Shown here: positions 26,069-35,334 of the stretch, piece after piece
How the letters are laid out: each line of letters starts with the position of its first letter
Numbering within the stretch: position 1 is the first letter of the stretch
From: M3007 sp041741155
GTDB lineage: Bacteria > Bacteroidota > Bacteroidia > Chitinophagales > Saprospiraceae
Assembly: GCA_041741155.1 (NCBI GenBank)
Contig: JBGSKO010000174.1
Location: 17,820 to 81,819, forward strand
DNA length: 64,000 nucleotides
Direction: 5' to 3'
The notes under the pieces: generated by a model
The model's database searches: none
Told to the model about the DNA's origin: nothing
Seen by the model: the letters and a program-made list of their open reading frames with translations, nothing else
Program-made: the position numbers and the translations under genes

Positions 26069-26971
26069 ATGGCTTCTCAAACAATATCCGAGCGTGTACG
26101 CAAACTGATCGGGGAAAACGAACAGCGCGCTGCAGCCGACGTACTCATGCAGGCTTTTCGCGACAAAAACGCGCAGCTCTTCAACATTGCCCTGATGCAA
26201 CAGGGCAATATCAAGAAACTGGCTGATCAAAGCGCGCTCGGCATCCTGTCGCAGGATCAAATCAACCGCGAACAAGCCAAAATCAACGCCGCTTTGCTCC
26301 ACCTGTGCGAAGAGCACACCCGTTTGTTCAAATCCGGTGCGCGCGCCGCAGTGTCGAACCGATGGAAACTCTGGGCCGGCGCTGCCCTGGCGGCGCTGGT
26401 ACTGATCGGATGGCTGTTGAACCGGAGCATGGCAGGAACAAGTTACCCGGAAACCTTCGACATCGAAGTGCGCCTGCATGAGCCGGGCGGCGAAAACAGG
26501 GTCATCCAGGAAGGAAAAGTGGCGTTGCGTCTGGGCGAAAAGGTGCTGCAGGAGCAAGCGCTGGACGCCGGGGGAAAAGCCGTCTATCCGGAACTGAGCA
26601 AAAAGTACAGGGATAGTTCGGTACACCTGCTGTATTTCCCGCCGCGCGATCGAAAGTTCAGCATCCTTGAGCAAACCGCCACAACGATTACCGGTCTGGA
26701 CCAGACCATTTTTTTTACCCTCGAATTTTTGCCCGATACCACTGTTTTTGAAGCGACACTGCAAGACCTGAAAGGCCGCGCGATCTCCGGCGCAACGATT
26801 ACGATTGACGGTAATTTGCATGCCACCAGCGACGCCAACGGCTATTTCAAAGTTGCCATTCCCAAACCCGGTGGTGCTACCGCCCATTTTTTTATCGAAA
26901 AAAATGGCAAAAGACTGTACCAACAAGACCTGATGATCTCCTCCGGCCACAAAGCATTTCCCATCGAATGA
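26069..26971 (+). CDS. EAD11-like membrane protein with extracytoplasmic Ig/carboxypeptidase-regulatory-like domain
   Basis: 300 residues from ATG 26069 (a GTG two codons earlier is possible). Residues 1-90 are helical: ERVRKLIGENEQRAAADVLM then a short linker, ALMQQGNIKKLADQSALGIL and QINREQAKINAALLHLCEE. This pattern (LI...G...AL, GILS, N.I..ALL.L) is that of effector-associated domain 11 of Bacteroidota, which joins proteins by like-with-like contacts. A single membrane helix follows (LWAGAALAALVLIGWLL, near 105-122), then beta-rich sequence and a C-terminal carboxypeptidase-regulatory-like fold (DLKGRAISGATITIDGNLHA). The EAD side should face the cytoplasm. No enzymatic effector is fused; partners may lie elsewhere. 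The gene overlaps the next one by ATGA. Confidence 0.8.
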   Translation: MASQTISERVRKLIGENEQRAAADVLMQAFRDKNAQLFNIALMQQGNIKKLADQSALGILSQDQINREQAKINAALLHLCEEHTRLFKSGARAAVSNRWKLWAGAALAALVLIGWLLNRSMAGTSYPETFDIEVRLHEPGGENRVIQEGKVALRLGEKVLQEQALDAGGKAVYPELSKKYRDSSVHLLYFPPRDRKFSILEQTATTITGLDQTIFFTLEFLPDTTVFEATLQDLKGRAISGATITIDGNLHATSDANGYFKVAIPKPGGATAHFFIEKNGKRLYQQDLMISSGHKAFPIE

Positions 26972-28005
26972 ATACGCGCCTTTTATTTCCCTTGCTGACT
27001 TTATTGCTCTGGTGCCACATCTTGTCGGCGCAAACCAAAGTGCGTATTCGCGTACTGGACGAGAATGACCAGCCCCTCAAATTTGTGCGCCTTACCCTGT
27101 CAGGAGCCAATTTGCCCATCGAAACGCAGAGCAACGGCGAATACACCCTGGAGTTTCCACCCGGAAAAGCCGAGATCATTTTTTATCCGCCTGCTGATTT
27201 TGAGCGCGTCTCCCCGCCCAACGGGGCGCTGCTGCTGCCTGAAGACAAGTCCCGCACCATTGATATCTGGCTCGCCCGCAAAAGCAGTGGAAACCACGCC
27301 CTGGAGTCGTACAAACGGGTTTTGAGCAAAAAAGAAGCGGAAAAAACGCGCCTGAAACTGGAGAATGAAACCCTCAAAGCCCGTTTGGGCCAGATTGAAT
27401 CGGACCAGCAAAGCACGCGTGCCTTGCGCGACAGCATCGAAACCATCGTCCGGCAAAACACCGGCAACACGGCCGCACTGACCCGCGAAATCGCAGATTT
27501 ACAGGAGGCCGTAGGGCTGAAACAGCAGCTTTTTTACAAAAAAATTGCCGGAGAATTAGTCGTGTATGCCGACCGCCTAAAAGACCTGCGCGATGTGCTT
27601 CCCCGCGTCCGCGATGCTTTTCTGGACCAGCGCTCCATGGCCCGGTTCGATCATACCATCGGTGCGTACAACGTGGCCCGCGACTCCCTGCTCCAAAACC
27701 ACCTCGGCTATGTGGAAATCGTACGGGCACTGTGGGGCGTGCCGGCCTCCGAAGCGTTGGCCGATGTGTACGACCAGGCACTGATTGCAGTGCATCAACA
27801 AACGGTTTTGCCCCTCAACACAACCCTGCTGGATCAGTTCCGGGCAGTGCGCGCCGAAGAAGTGCGCCCGGCCAAAGCGCGCAAAAAAGCCGAAGAAGCT
27901 GCCAACGCAGCATTTGAAAAATTGAATTCGTCCATCCCTGCATTAGAAACAAACATCCGGGCGGTATGCTCCAGGCTGGAAGCCGTCCTTCATCAAAATC
28001 ATTGA
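26968..28005 (+). CDS. Secreted coiled-coil protein with carboxypeptidase-regulatory-like domain
   Basis: 345 residues; the ATG overlaps the stop of the EAD11-like gene, so the two are translationally coupled. A signal peptide (MNTRLLFPLLTLLLWCHILSAQ) is followed by a beta-sandwich of about 75 residues (KVRIRVLDENDQPLKFVRLT) like the carboxypeptidase-regulatory domain. Next is a long coiled coil (about 110-180; KKEAEKTRLKLENETLKARL) and a helical C-terminal region. No enzyme motif is seen. It shares its beta-sandwich type with the end of the membrane protein before it, so a joint periplasmic structure is plausible but inferred. Confidence 0.75.
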   Translation: MNTRLLFPLLTLLLWCHILSAQTKVRIRVLDENDQPLKFVRLTLSGANLPIETQSNGEYTLEFPPGKAEIIFYPPADFERVSPPNGALLLPEDKSRTIDIWLARKSSGNHALESYKRVLSKKEAEKTRLKLENETLKARLGQIESDQQSTRALRDSIETIVRQNTGNTAALTREIADLQEAVGLKQQLFYKKIAGELVVYADRLKDLRDVLPRVRDAFLDQRSMARFDHTIGAYNVARDSLLQNHLGYVEIVRALWGVPASEALADVYDQALIAVHQQTVLPLNTTLLDQFRAVRAEEVRPAKARKKAEEAANAAFEKLNSSIPALETNIRAVCSRLEAVLHQNH

Positions 28006-28011
28006 TCGCGT

Positions 28012-28776
28012 ATGAAAAACACGTCCTTGTTGCTCGTCGTCGGCGCGCTTTGCTGCCTTGCAGCGGGTTGCAGCACTTCCGAATCCAGTTGCGATAAAAA
28101 TGTCTCCATCAGCGCTGTTCTGCCCAACAGCAACCCGACGGGTTACGAAGTGCTGCTCAAAACGAGTGGCTTTACCAGTGCTGCCAAAGTCGTGTTTGGT
28201 ACGGTAGCGGCCAGTTCGAGAGCTGGCGGATCGGCGGGCGAAATCATCGCTACGGTGCCGGCCGGCTTGTCGGGTAATGTCGAGATCAGTGTGGAAGAAG
28301 GCGATTGTATTGCGCGTTCGGGCGGGTTCGTCGTGTTGGCCGCGTTGCCGGGCAATGTTCAACCTTCGTTGCCCAACATCATCATTCCAACACCGCCGGT
28401 AACGTATCCACAAAACGACATCCAAAACAACTGGGCCAATGCCGCCAGCATTGTCACGGGCAGGTCTTACGGTATCCATTTTATCGGCTTTATCGGAAAC
28501 GTCTCCCCAGGGGTTTGCGAGTTGGACCCCACTTCATACGAGTTCGATTTCGACAACAATTCGCTTTTCTCCGGCAATCCGGTCAAGGGCAATATCAACA
28601 CCAATACGAATGTAGTGTACGTGGAAATAGACCGCACCGCAAAAGGCGGAACGGTGGAAAAATTTGACGGGCAATTCATTGGCGTGCCGCCATTTTTGCT
28701 CAATATCGAGAAATGGCCCATTCTGCTAACCTCCCGTGAAACAGGTCGCCAGTTGATTGTCAGCTTTCCGGAATAA
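28012..28776 (+). CDS. IPT/TIG-domain lipoprotein
   Basis: 254 residues. The signal MKNTSLLLVVGALCCLAAGC ends in a clear lipobox (LAAGC, Cys20). Residues about 28-110 look like an IPT/TIG Ig-like fold (ISAVLPNSNPTGYEVLLKTS, AKVVFGTVAASS, VPAGLSGNVEISVEEGDC). The C-terminal half (from PQNDIQNNW) is beta-rich with no family I recognise. It starts 6 bp after the preceding gene and probably forms the third gene of that operon. It ends 4 bp from the convergent barrel gene. Confidence 0.75.
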   Translation: MKNTSLLLVVGALCCLAAGCSTSESSCDKNVSISAVLPNSNPTGYEVLLKTSGFTSAAKVVFGTVAASSRAGGSAGEIIATVPAGLSGNVEISVEEGDCIARSGGFVVLAALPGNVQPSLPNIIIPTPPVTYPQNDIQNNWANAASIVTGRSYGIHFIGFIGNVSPGVCELDPTSYEFDFDNNSLFSGNPVKGNINTNTNVVYVEIDRTAKGGTVEKFDGQFIGVPPFLLNIEKWPILLTSRETGRQLIVSFPE

Positions 28777-28780
28777 CTTT

Positions 28781-29683
28781 TTAGCGCCCGCCGGCATACC
28801 GCACGCCCACGGAAATAGCAGCGTACGAACCTTTTTTGATACTTGTCGTCGCGTCGAAGGCGGGCAGCCCTTGCCAGCCTATGCTCAGGCTCCATTGAGG
28901 ATTGAACACCCATTGCACGCCGGCTCCGGCACTAAAAGACCAGTTGACCTGCCGTAAACCCGCTTTGTAGCGTTTTTCAAAGCTGCTGAAATAGCCCGCA
29001 CTGCCGTACATATACAGGCGCTGTCCGGAAGCCGTCGTCAGCAGGCGTCGGATAAGGTATGCGCTGAGCGGCAGCTCCCAGGTGGTCTGGTTGCGGTCGT
29101 CGTTGGCAAAGCGCACCTGTGGGCTAATCTGCCCGACGATGTACCAGCCCGGCGCAAAAAGTGTTGCATAGTTGGCCTGCATGGAAAAACGCGTCCGGTC
29201 CTCCCCCAAGGTGATCCGGTTTTGCTGGGTGGAAACCGGGAAGTACAGGCTGCTTTGTACCGTAAATTCATAATGCTCCAGAAACGGTACATACCGCACC
29301 CGCAGGCCCACTGCCGACAAGGTGTGCGTAGCAATACCAGATTCCGGCGCTGCGCCCAAGGCAGCAAACGGCCCGACTTCCGATGCAGGGCCAAAACGCA
29401 GGTTGGAAAAAACCAAGTCCACGCCTGCGCTCAGGCGGTTCCGGCGGGACATCCCGCGTTGCAGCTGCAAAAAACTTGTCAGTAGAGCAGCGCGATATCC
29501 GGAGGTATCGGCCGTTTGATAGGTCGCGAATGTGTTGAAAAAGCCAACTTCAGTTTGTCCGTCGGCCACCACCGGCGTCAATCCGGGTGCGATGGCCAAG
29601 CCGAGGGAGTCGTCCGAAACCGTTTGGGTGGTAGCCAAAACGGGGAGCAGGAGAAGAAAAAGCAGGGTAGTTGTTTTCATCAT
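28781..29683 (-). CDS. Outer-membrane beta-barrel protein, function unknown
   Basis: 300 residues from ATG 29683 (MMKTTTLLFLLLLPVLATTQT, signal peptide); the frame extends to 29758 but that part contains a promoter-like TACCTTTA. The mature protein alternates aromatic beta-strands and turns (LRVRYVPFLEHYEFTVQSSL, RFSMQANYATLFAPGWYIVG, WSFSAGAGVQWVFNPQWSLS) and ends in ISVGVRYAGGR, typical of an outer-membrane porin-like barrel. Many Saprospiria carry similar proteins without known function. Confidence 0.75.
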   Translation of the reverse strand: MMKTTTLLFLLLLPVLATTQTVSDDSLGLAIAPGLTPVVADGQTEVGFFNTFATYQTADTSGYRAALLTSFLQLQRGMSRRNRLSAGVDLVFSNLRFGPASEVGPFAALGAAPESGIATHTLSAVGLRVRYVPFLEHYEFTVQSSLYFPVSTQQNRITLGEDRTRFSMQANYATLFAPGWYIVGQISPQVRFANDDRNQTTWELPLSAYLIRRLLTTASGQRLYMYGSAGYFSSFEKRYKAGLRQVNWSFSAGAGVQWVFNPQWSLSIGWQGLPAFDATTSIKKGSYAAISVGVRYAGGR

Positions 29684-30022
29684 TTTGTTGTGAAAAACTG
29701 AAATGAGCAGTTGCGATATTTCCGGATACGGTTGCTCCGTGAAGTAAAGGTAGGTCATTGCCCACCCGTTTGAACCAACCGGTGCAATTAGCAGCCGGCC
29801 GGCGTGCTTCGGCGTTGCCCAAACCCCTGACCACGATCACCTACCCGCCTGACTCCGCTCAACTACCAACGGTTTTTCATCAACCTACCTTTGGCACTCG
29901 CTTCAGGATAAAAAGGTGTGTCGTGAACGGTGGGCGGCCTCTTTTACTTTACAAACAAGCGATTTTGATGGAATAAACCACCAATTTTGGGAAACATGCA
30001 AGCATAAAATCCGCACTTCGAT
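29684..30022. other. Divergent intergenic region with promoters
   Basis: It separates the barrel gene (minus) from the oxidoreductase operon (plus). A perfect -7 box TACCTTTG lies at 29886-29893 on the plus strand, 130 bp before the oxidoreductase start, and TACCTTTA reads out on the minus strand near 29755-29748. No gene or repeat is seen. Confidence 0.5.
29886..29893 (+). promoter_or_regulatory. -7 box TACCTTTG for the oxidoreductase/PFOR operon
   Basis: Matches TAnnTTTG; no TTG at -33. A leader of about 120 nt would result. Confidence 0.4.
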
Positions 30023-31654
30023 ATGCGAACACCAACCGATATTACTGCCTCCGCCAACTTGCGGGAGCACGCGGAAGGCACCGGGCCATTGCGCTCCCGC
30101 ATTCCTGTTTACAGGGATTTTTTACCACCCTGCAACCGGGCTTGCCCCGCCGGCGAGAACATTCAGGCCTGGATGGCGGATGCACAAGGAGGCGACTTCA
30201 GGGCTGCATTCGATCATTTGGTAGAAGACAATCCCTTTCCTTCGCTTTCCGGACGCGTCTGCGTGCACCCCTGCGAAACAGGCTGCAACCGCACCCACAT
30301 TGATACTACCGTAGGCATTCACTCGGTAGAACGGTTTATCGGGGACAAGGCCATTGAAGAAAAATGGCCTATTCGCTTTTCGGCCAAGTCAAGCGGGAAA
30401 CGGGTACTGGTCGTCGGCTCCGGCCCTGCCGGACTGTCTGCCGCCTACCACCTGACGCGCATGGGGCATACCGTGGAGGTGTATGAGGCGCACAGCGCAC
30501 CGGGCGGTTTGATGCGTTTCGGCATTCCGGCTTACCGGCTCCCGCCGGAACTGCGCGATGCCGAGATCGAGCGCATCAAAGCAATGGGTGTTACCATACA
30601 CGTCAACCGCCGGGTAACGGATGTGCTGACTGAAAAACAAAAAGGACACTTCGATGCCGTTTTTCTGGGTGTAGGCGCTGCAATTAGCAAGAAAGAGGAC
30701 ATCGTGTACCAAAATCCACTCCCGGTTCTGGATGCATTCAACGTGCTTTTTGAAATGGCGAATGGAAGAACGCCGGCACTGGGCAAAAAGGTTGTGATCT
30801 ACGGCGGTGGCAAACTGGCCATGTACCTGTCGCGCGTGATGCGACGCCTGGACATCGAAGCCCACGTGTTGTACAGCGGCGACCAGAAACTGATGCCGGC
30901 GTACGATTTTGAAGCCGACGATGCCATCGCCGAGGGGATCGCCGTGCACTTGTTGCGCAGCATTCGCGAAGTGAAGGAACGGCAGTTGACCGTCGAAGTG
31001 ATGCAGGCCGAAAAAGGCAAGATCACCGGCTCCGGCGTTTTCGAAACCCTGGAAGCCGACGCCCTCATTCTGGCAAACGGACAGGAGGCAGAAACGGCAT
31101 TCCTGCAGAGCATACCCGGCGTCAGTATGAAAGACGACGGCACCGTAGCTGTTGACGAGGGTCGCATGACCGGCCACTCGGGCATTTTCGCCGGCGGCGA
31201 TATGCTGGGTGGCGAACGCAGTGCCGTTATTGCTATCGGTCACGGCAAAAAAGCCGCCCGATACATTGACGCTTACCTGAGCAGTTCGGTTTACGAGAAA
31301 TCTGAAAAGCACACCACTGCATTTTTCCGGAAAATGCATTTATGGTTCAAAACGGAAGCACAGCAGCGGGAACAGGAAAAACTGCCACCCGAAATCGCCA
31401 CGCGTAGTTTCGAAGAAGTGGTCCAGGGCTTGAGCGAAAAAGAAGCCCGTTATGAAGCCCAACGTTGCCTCAGCTGCGGCAACTGCTTCGAATGCGACGG
31501 CTGCTACGGCGCCTGCCCGGAAGATGCCATTATCAAACTCGGTCCGGGGAAACGCTACAAGTTCGACTACGATCGCTGCACCGGCTGCGCCGTATGCTTT
31601 GAGCAATGCCCCTGCTATGCCATCGACATGATTCCTGAACCTGCTAAAGTCTGA
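30023..31654 (+). CDS. FAD- and Fe-S-dependent NAD(P)H oxidoreductase (glutamate-synthase-beta-like) with C-terminal 2[4Fe-4S] ferredoxin
   Basis: 543 residues. The N-terminal helical domain carries Cys ligands (LPPCNRACPAGENIQ, GRVCVHPCETGCNR). An FAD-binding fold (VLVVGSGPAGLSAAYHLTRM, PGGLMRFGIPAYRLP) is interrupted by an NAD(P) fold (VVIYGGGKLAMYLSRVMRRL), followed by GGDMLGGERSAVIAIGHGKK. The end is a two-cluster ferredoxin (CLSCGNCFECDGCYGACPED, CTGCAVCFEQCPCYAIDM). This layout resembles the GltD/PreT/NfnB family. The gene ends 4 bp before pyruvate:ferredoxin oxidoreductase, so it probably exchanges electrons between ferredoxin and NAD(P)H for that enzyme. Confidence 0.9.
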   Translation: MRTPTDITASANLREHAEGTGPLRSRIPVYRDFLPPCNRACPAGENIQAWMADAQGGDFRAAFDHLVEDNPFPSLSGRVCVHPCETGCNRTHIDTTVGIHSVERFIGDKAIEEKWPIRFSAKSSGKRVLVVGSGPAGLSAAYHLTRMGHTVEVYEAHSAPGGLMRFGIPAYRLPPELRDAEIERIKAMGVTIHVNRRVTDVLTEKQKGHFDAVFLGVGAAISKKEDIVYQNPLPVLDAFNVLFEMANGRTPALGKKVVIYGGGKLAMYLSRVMRRLDIEAHVLYSGDQKLMPAYDFEADDAIAEGIAVHLLRSIREVKERQLTVEVMQAEKGKITGSGVFETLEADALILANGQEAETAFLQSIPGVSMKDDGTVAVDEGRMTGHSGIFAGGDMLGGERSAVIAIGHGKKAARYIDAYLSSSVYEKSEKHTTAFFRKMHLWFKTEAQQREQEKLPPEIATRSFEEVVQGLSEKEARYEAQRCLSCGNCFECDGCYGACPEDAIIKLGPGKRYKFDYDRCTGCAVCFEQCPCYAIDMIPEPAKV

Positions 31655-31658
31655 AACG

Positions 31659-34600
31659 ATGCCGAACAAAAAAAATATCATAGCCATGATTGACGGGAAT
31701 GAAGCGGCCGCATCGGTGGCTTACCGCGTCAATGAGGTCTGTGCCATTTACCCCATCACACCGTCGTCCAACATGGCTGAACTGGCAGATGAATGGTCGG
31801 CCAAACAGAAAAAAAATATTTGGGGCACCATCCCGGAAGTGATTGAAATGCAGAGCGAAGGCGGCGCCGCCGGCACCGTGCACGGGGCCCTGCAAACCGG
31901 CTCGCTGACCACCACCTTCACCGCATCGCAAGGGCTGATGCTGATGCTCCCGAACATGTACAAAATCGCCGGCGAACTCACGCCTGCGGTTTTCCATGTA
32001 GCTGCCCGTTCCCTGGCAGCACAGGGCCTTTCTATTTTTGGCGACCACCAGGACGTGATGGCTGCCCGCACTACGGGTTTTGCCCTGCTCGGATCGGCCG
32101 GCGTACAGGAAGCGCATGATTTTGCCCTGATCGCACAAGCAGCCACCCTCCGCTCGCGTATTCCGTTTTTGCACTTCTTCGACGGTTTTCGCACCTCCCA
32201 CGAGGTTAGCAAAGTGGAAATGCTGGACGATGATATCCTGCGGGCCATGATTCCGGACGAGCTTGTTTTCGCTCACCGCATGCGGGCCATGAACCCCGAC
32301 CATCCGTTTATACGGGGGACGGCACAAAACCCGGATGTCTATTTCCAGGGGCGCGAAACAGTAAATCCGTTTTACACCAATACCCCCGGCATCGTCGAAG
32401 AGGCCATGCGCGCGTTCTTTGAACTGACCGGCCGCAAATACGAACTGTTCCAGTACACCGGCGCTCCCGATGCCGAGCGGGTGATCATCATCATGGGTTC
32501 CGGTGGCGAAACCGCCGCCGAAACCGCCGAAGCACTCAACCGGGCCGGCGAAAAAACCGGTGTGATTCAGGTGCGCTTGTACCGCCCGTTTTCGGCCGAA
32601 CATTTCGTGGGCGCGCTGCCCCCTACCGTACGTTCGGTGGCGGTGCTCGACCGTACAAAAGAACCCGGCGCCTCGGGCGAACCCCTGTTTCATGATGTAC
32701 TGTCGGCGTTGTTTGAAGCCCTGCAACACGGAAAAATCGCCGCACTGCCCCGCCTGACCGGCGGCCGCTACGGCCTGTCGTCCAAGGAATTCACCCCTGC
32801 GATGGTCAAAGGCGTTTTTGACGAGCTGAAAAAAGCACAGCCGAAAGAACACTTCACCGTCGGCATCAACGACGACGTTTCTTTTTCGAGCCTGGAATAC
32901 GACCCCGCATTCACCCTGGATGAATCCCAGTGGACGCAAGCGCTCTTCTTCGGCCTTGGCGCCGACGGCACCGTGGGCGCGAATAAAAACAGCATCAAAA
33001 TCATCGGGGAAAACACCAATCTGTACGCGCAGGGCTACTTTGTGTACGATTCAAAAAAATCGGGCGCCCGCACGGTATCCCACCTGCGTTTTGGGCCGAA
33101 CCCCATCCGCGCGCCTTACCTGATCGGTAAGGCCGGATTCATCGCCTGCCACCAGTTCAATTTTGTTGAAAAGGTGGAAATGCTCCCGTTTGTCAAATCG
33201 GGCGGCGTATTTCTCCTGAATAGCCCCTACAACAAAGACGAAGTGTGGGATAAACTTCCCGGCACGGTGCAAGCCGAAATCATTCGGAAAAAACTGAAGT
33301 TCTATGTGATTGATGCGACGGCCGTCGCCCGGGATACCGGCATGGGTTCGCGCATCAATACGATCATGCAAACTTGTTTCTTCGCGCTTTCCGGAGTGCT
33401 GCCGCGCGAGGAAGCCATCGCCGAGATCAAACACGCCATCGAAAAAACATACTCGAAAAAAGGCAAATCGGTGGTGGAGCAGAATTTCAAAGCCGTGGAC
33501 GCCACCCTCAGCCACCTGGAAGAGGTGCAGGTAGCCGGCCAGGTAGCCGGCGCCGAATTCACGCCGGATATCGTTTCGGCGGAAGCTCCTGATTTTGTAC
33601 AAAAAGTGACCGCCGTCATTATGGCCGGGCACGGCGACGACCTGCCGGTAAGCATGCTGCCGATTGACGGAACGTATCCCAGCGCTACGACGAAATGGGA
33701 AAAACGCAATATCTCCGACCTGGTACCGATCTGGGAACCGGATACGTGTATTCAGTGCGGCAACTGCGCCTACGTCTGCCCGCACAGCGTGATCCGCGCC
33801 AAGTTTTATAATGAAGAATACCTGGAAAAAGCGCCCGGCGATTTTAAATCGGCGTTCATCAATGCCCGTGGTTTTCCGGAAACGCGCTATTCCCTGCAGG
33901 TGTACCTCGAAGATTGCACGGGTTGCGATCTGTGTGTGCAAGCCTGTCCGGTAGTAGATCCGAAAGACCAAACCAGGAAGGCGATCAACATGGGCGAAAA
34001 AGAGCCGATCCTGACAAGCGAACGCGACAACATCGCCTTTTTCGAACAAATCCCCTGGAACGACCGCGCCCAGGTCAACTTCGCGGCGGTACACGGCACC
34101 CAATTCCTCGAACCCTTGTTCGAGTTTTCCGGCGCCTGCGCGGGTTGCGGAGAAACGCCATATCTCAAGCTGCTCTCGCAATTATTCGGCGATCGTTTGC
34201 TCATAGCCAATGCGACCGGATGCTCGTCCATTTATGGCGGCAACCTGCCCACAACGCCCTGGTCTGTGAACAAAGCGGGCAAAGGCCCGAGTTGGTCCAA
34301 CTCCCTCTTTGAAGACAATGCCGAATTCGGGTTGGGTATGCGCCTCACCGCCGATAAACACCTGGAATACGCACACGATTTGTTGAAAAGACTGGAGCCA
34401 CAGATCGGCGCCGAACTGGTGAATGAACTGATTCAGGCGCCGCAAGCGCTCGAATCCGAAATCCAGGAACAACGCCGCCGGTTAGACCTGCTGCGGGAAC
34501 GCCTCCGGGGCATAGACAGCTCGGAAGCGCGCCACCTGGAGTCTGTTTCCGATCAATTGGTACAGCGCAGCGTTTGGTTGGTCGGTGGCGACGGCTGGGC

Positions 34601-35234
34601 CTACGATATCGGCTACGGAGGACTGGATCATGCCCTGGCCAGCGGCCGCAACATCAATGTGCTGGTGCTCGACACCGAAGTGTATTCGAATACCGGCGGA
34701 CAAATGTCGAAGTCAACCCCGACCGGTGCAACGGCAAAATTTGCTGCCGCGGGCAAACAGGTCGCCAAAAAGGACCTGGCCATGCAGGCAATTTCATACG
34801 GCAACGTGTACGTCGCCCGGGTGGCATTTGGGGCCAATCCGCAACAAACCCTGCTCGCCATGCGCGAAGCCGAAGCCTACGACGGCCCATCGCTCATCCT
34901 TGCCTATAGCCACTGTATTGCGCACGGTATTGATATGAAAGACGGTCTGACACAACAAAACAAGGCCGTGGCAAGCGGCTACTGGCCGCTGGTCCGCTAC
35001 AATCCGGAGCTGCGCAAAGCAAAACGTAATCCGTTTGTGCTGGACTCTCCGCGGCCGAGCATGCCGCTGAAGGACTTTGCCTACAATGAATTGCGCTACA
35101 GCATTCTTCTGCGCTCCAATCCGGAGGAAGCTAAAAACCTCATGCGCCTGGCCCAGGAAGTTGTGGATTTGCGCTGGAAAACGTACGAAGACATGGCCAC
35201 CTGGGAGGCAAAGGCCTTCCAGCCTTCTTATTAA
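31659..35234 (+). CDS. nifJ: Pyruvate:ferredoxin (flavodoxin) oxidoreductase
   Basis: 1191 residues, the usual length for the single-chain enzyme. It decarboxylates pyruvate to acetyl-CoA and CO2 and reduces ferredoxin, using thiamine diphosphate and three [4Fe-4S] clusters. Visible landmarks: N-terminal YRVNEVCAIYPITPSSNMAE and EGGAAGTVHGALQTGSLTTT; central ferredoxin ligands CIQCGNCAYVCPHSV and CTGCDLCVQACPVVDP; proximal cluster CAGCGETPY; thiamine-site GGDGWAYDIGYGGLDH and DTEVYSNTGGQMSKST. It lies between an NAD(P)H oxidoreductase with ferredoxin domain and a dihydroorotate-dehydrogenase-like gene. Presence in a mostly respiratory lineage suggests microaerobic or reductive use. Confidence 0.96.
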   Translation: MPNKKNIIAMIDGNEAAASVAYRVNEVCAIYPITPSSNMAELADEWSAKQKKNIWGTIPEVIEMQSEGGAAGTVHGALQTGSLTTTFTASQGLMLMLPNMYKIAGELTPAVFHVAARSLAAQGLSIFGDHQDVMAARTTGFALLGSAGVQEAHDFALIAQAATLRSRIPFLHFFDGFRTSHEVSKVEMLDDDILRAMIPDELVFAHRMRAMNPDHPFIRGTAQNPDVYFQGRETVNPFYTNTPGIVEEAMRAFFELTGRKYELFQYTGAPDAERVIIIMGSGGETAAETAEALNRAGEKTGVIQVRLYRPFSAEHFVGALPPTVRSVAVLDRTKEPGASGEPLFHDVLSALFEALQHGKIAALPRLTGGRYGLSSKEFTPAMVKGVFDELKKAQPKEHFTVGINDDVSFSSLEYDPAFTLDESQWTQALFFGLGADGTVGANKNSIKIIGENTNLYAQGYFVYDSKKSGARTVSHLRFGPNPIRAPYLIGKAGFIACHQFNFVEKVEMLPFVKSGGVFLLNSPYNKDEVWDKLPGTVQAEIIRKKLKFYVIDATAVARDTGMGSRINTIMQTCFFALSGVLPREEAIAEIKHAIEKTYSKKGKSVVEQNFKAVDATLSHLEEVQVAGQVAGAEFTPDIVSAEAPDFVQKVTAVIMAGHGDDLPVSMLPIDGTYPSATTKWEKRNISDLVPIWEPDTCIQCGNCAYVCPHSVIRAKFYNEEYLEKAPGDFKSAFINARGFPETRYSLQVYLEDCTGCDLCVQACPVVDPKDQTRKAINMGEKEPILTSERDNIAFFEQIPWNDRAQVNFAAVHGTQFLEPLFEFSGACAGCGETPYLKLLSQLFGDRLLIANATGCSSIYGGNLPTTPWSVNKAGKGPSWSNSLFEDNAEFGLGMRLTADKHLEYAHDLLKRLEPQIGAELVNELIQAPQALESEIQEQRRRLDLLRERLRGIDSSEARHLESVSDQLVQRSVWLVGGDGWAYDIGYGGLDHALASGRNINVLVLDTEVYSNTGGQMSKSTPTGATAKFAAAGKQVAKKDLAMQAISYGNVYVARVAFGANPQQTLLAMREAEAYDGPSLILAYSHCIAHGIDMKDGLTQQNKAVASGYWPLVRYNPELRKAKRNPFVLDSPRPSMPLKDFAYNELRYSILLRSNPEEAKNLMRLAQEVVDLRWKTYEDMATWEAKAFQPSY

Positions 35235-35251
35235 AAAAATTTCCGGGTTTC

Positions 35252-35305
35252 CGGGCTTCAGCGTTCCTGTTCAGGTAAAATCCGGAACAGGAATGCTGAA
35301 GCCCG
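35252..35305. repeat. 21-bp-stem palindrome between nifJ and the next gene
   Basis: Arms 35252-35272 and 35285-35305 pair with a single G-T mismatch around a 12-nt loop. No T-run follows on the plus strand. It is likely a dispersed palindromic element; in the mRNA it could protect the nifJ end or lower downstream expression. Confidence 0.7.
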
Positions 35306-35334
35306 GGGAGCCTTAATGCTGCAAAACTGTACAC

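Noticed and set aside
32000..34181. Minus-strand frames of up to 430 codons opposite nifJ
   Set aside because: nifJ shows all cofactor motifs; the antisense products match nothing recognisable.
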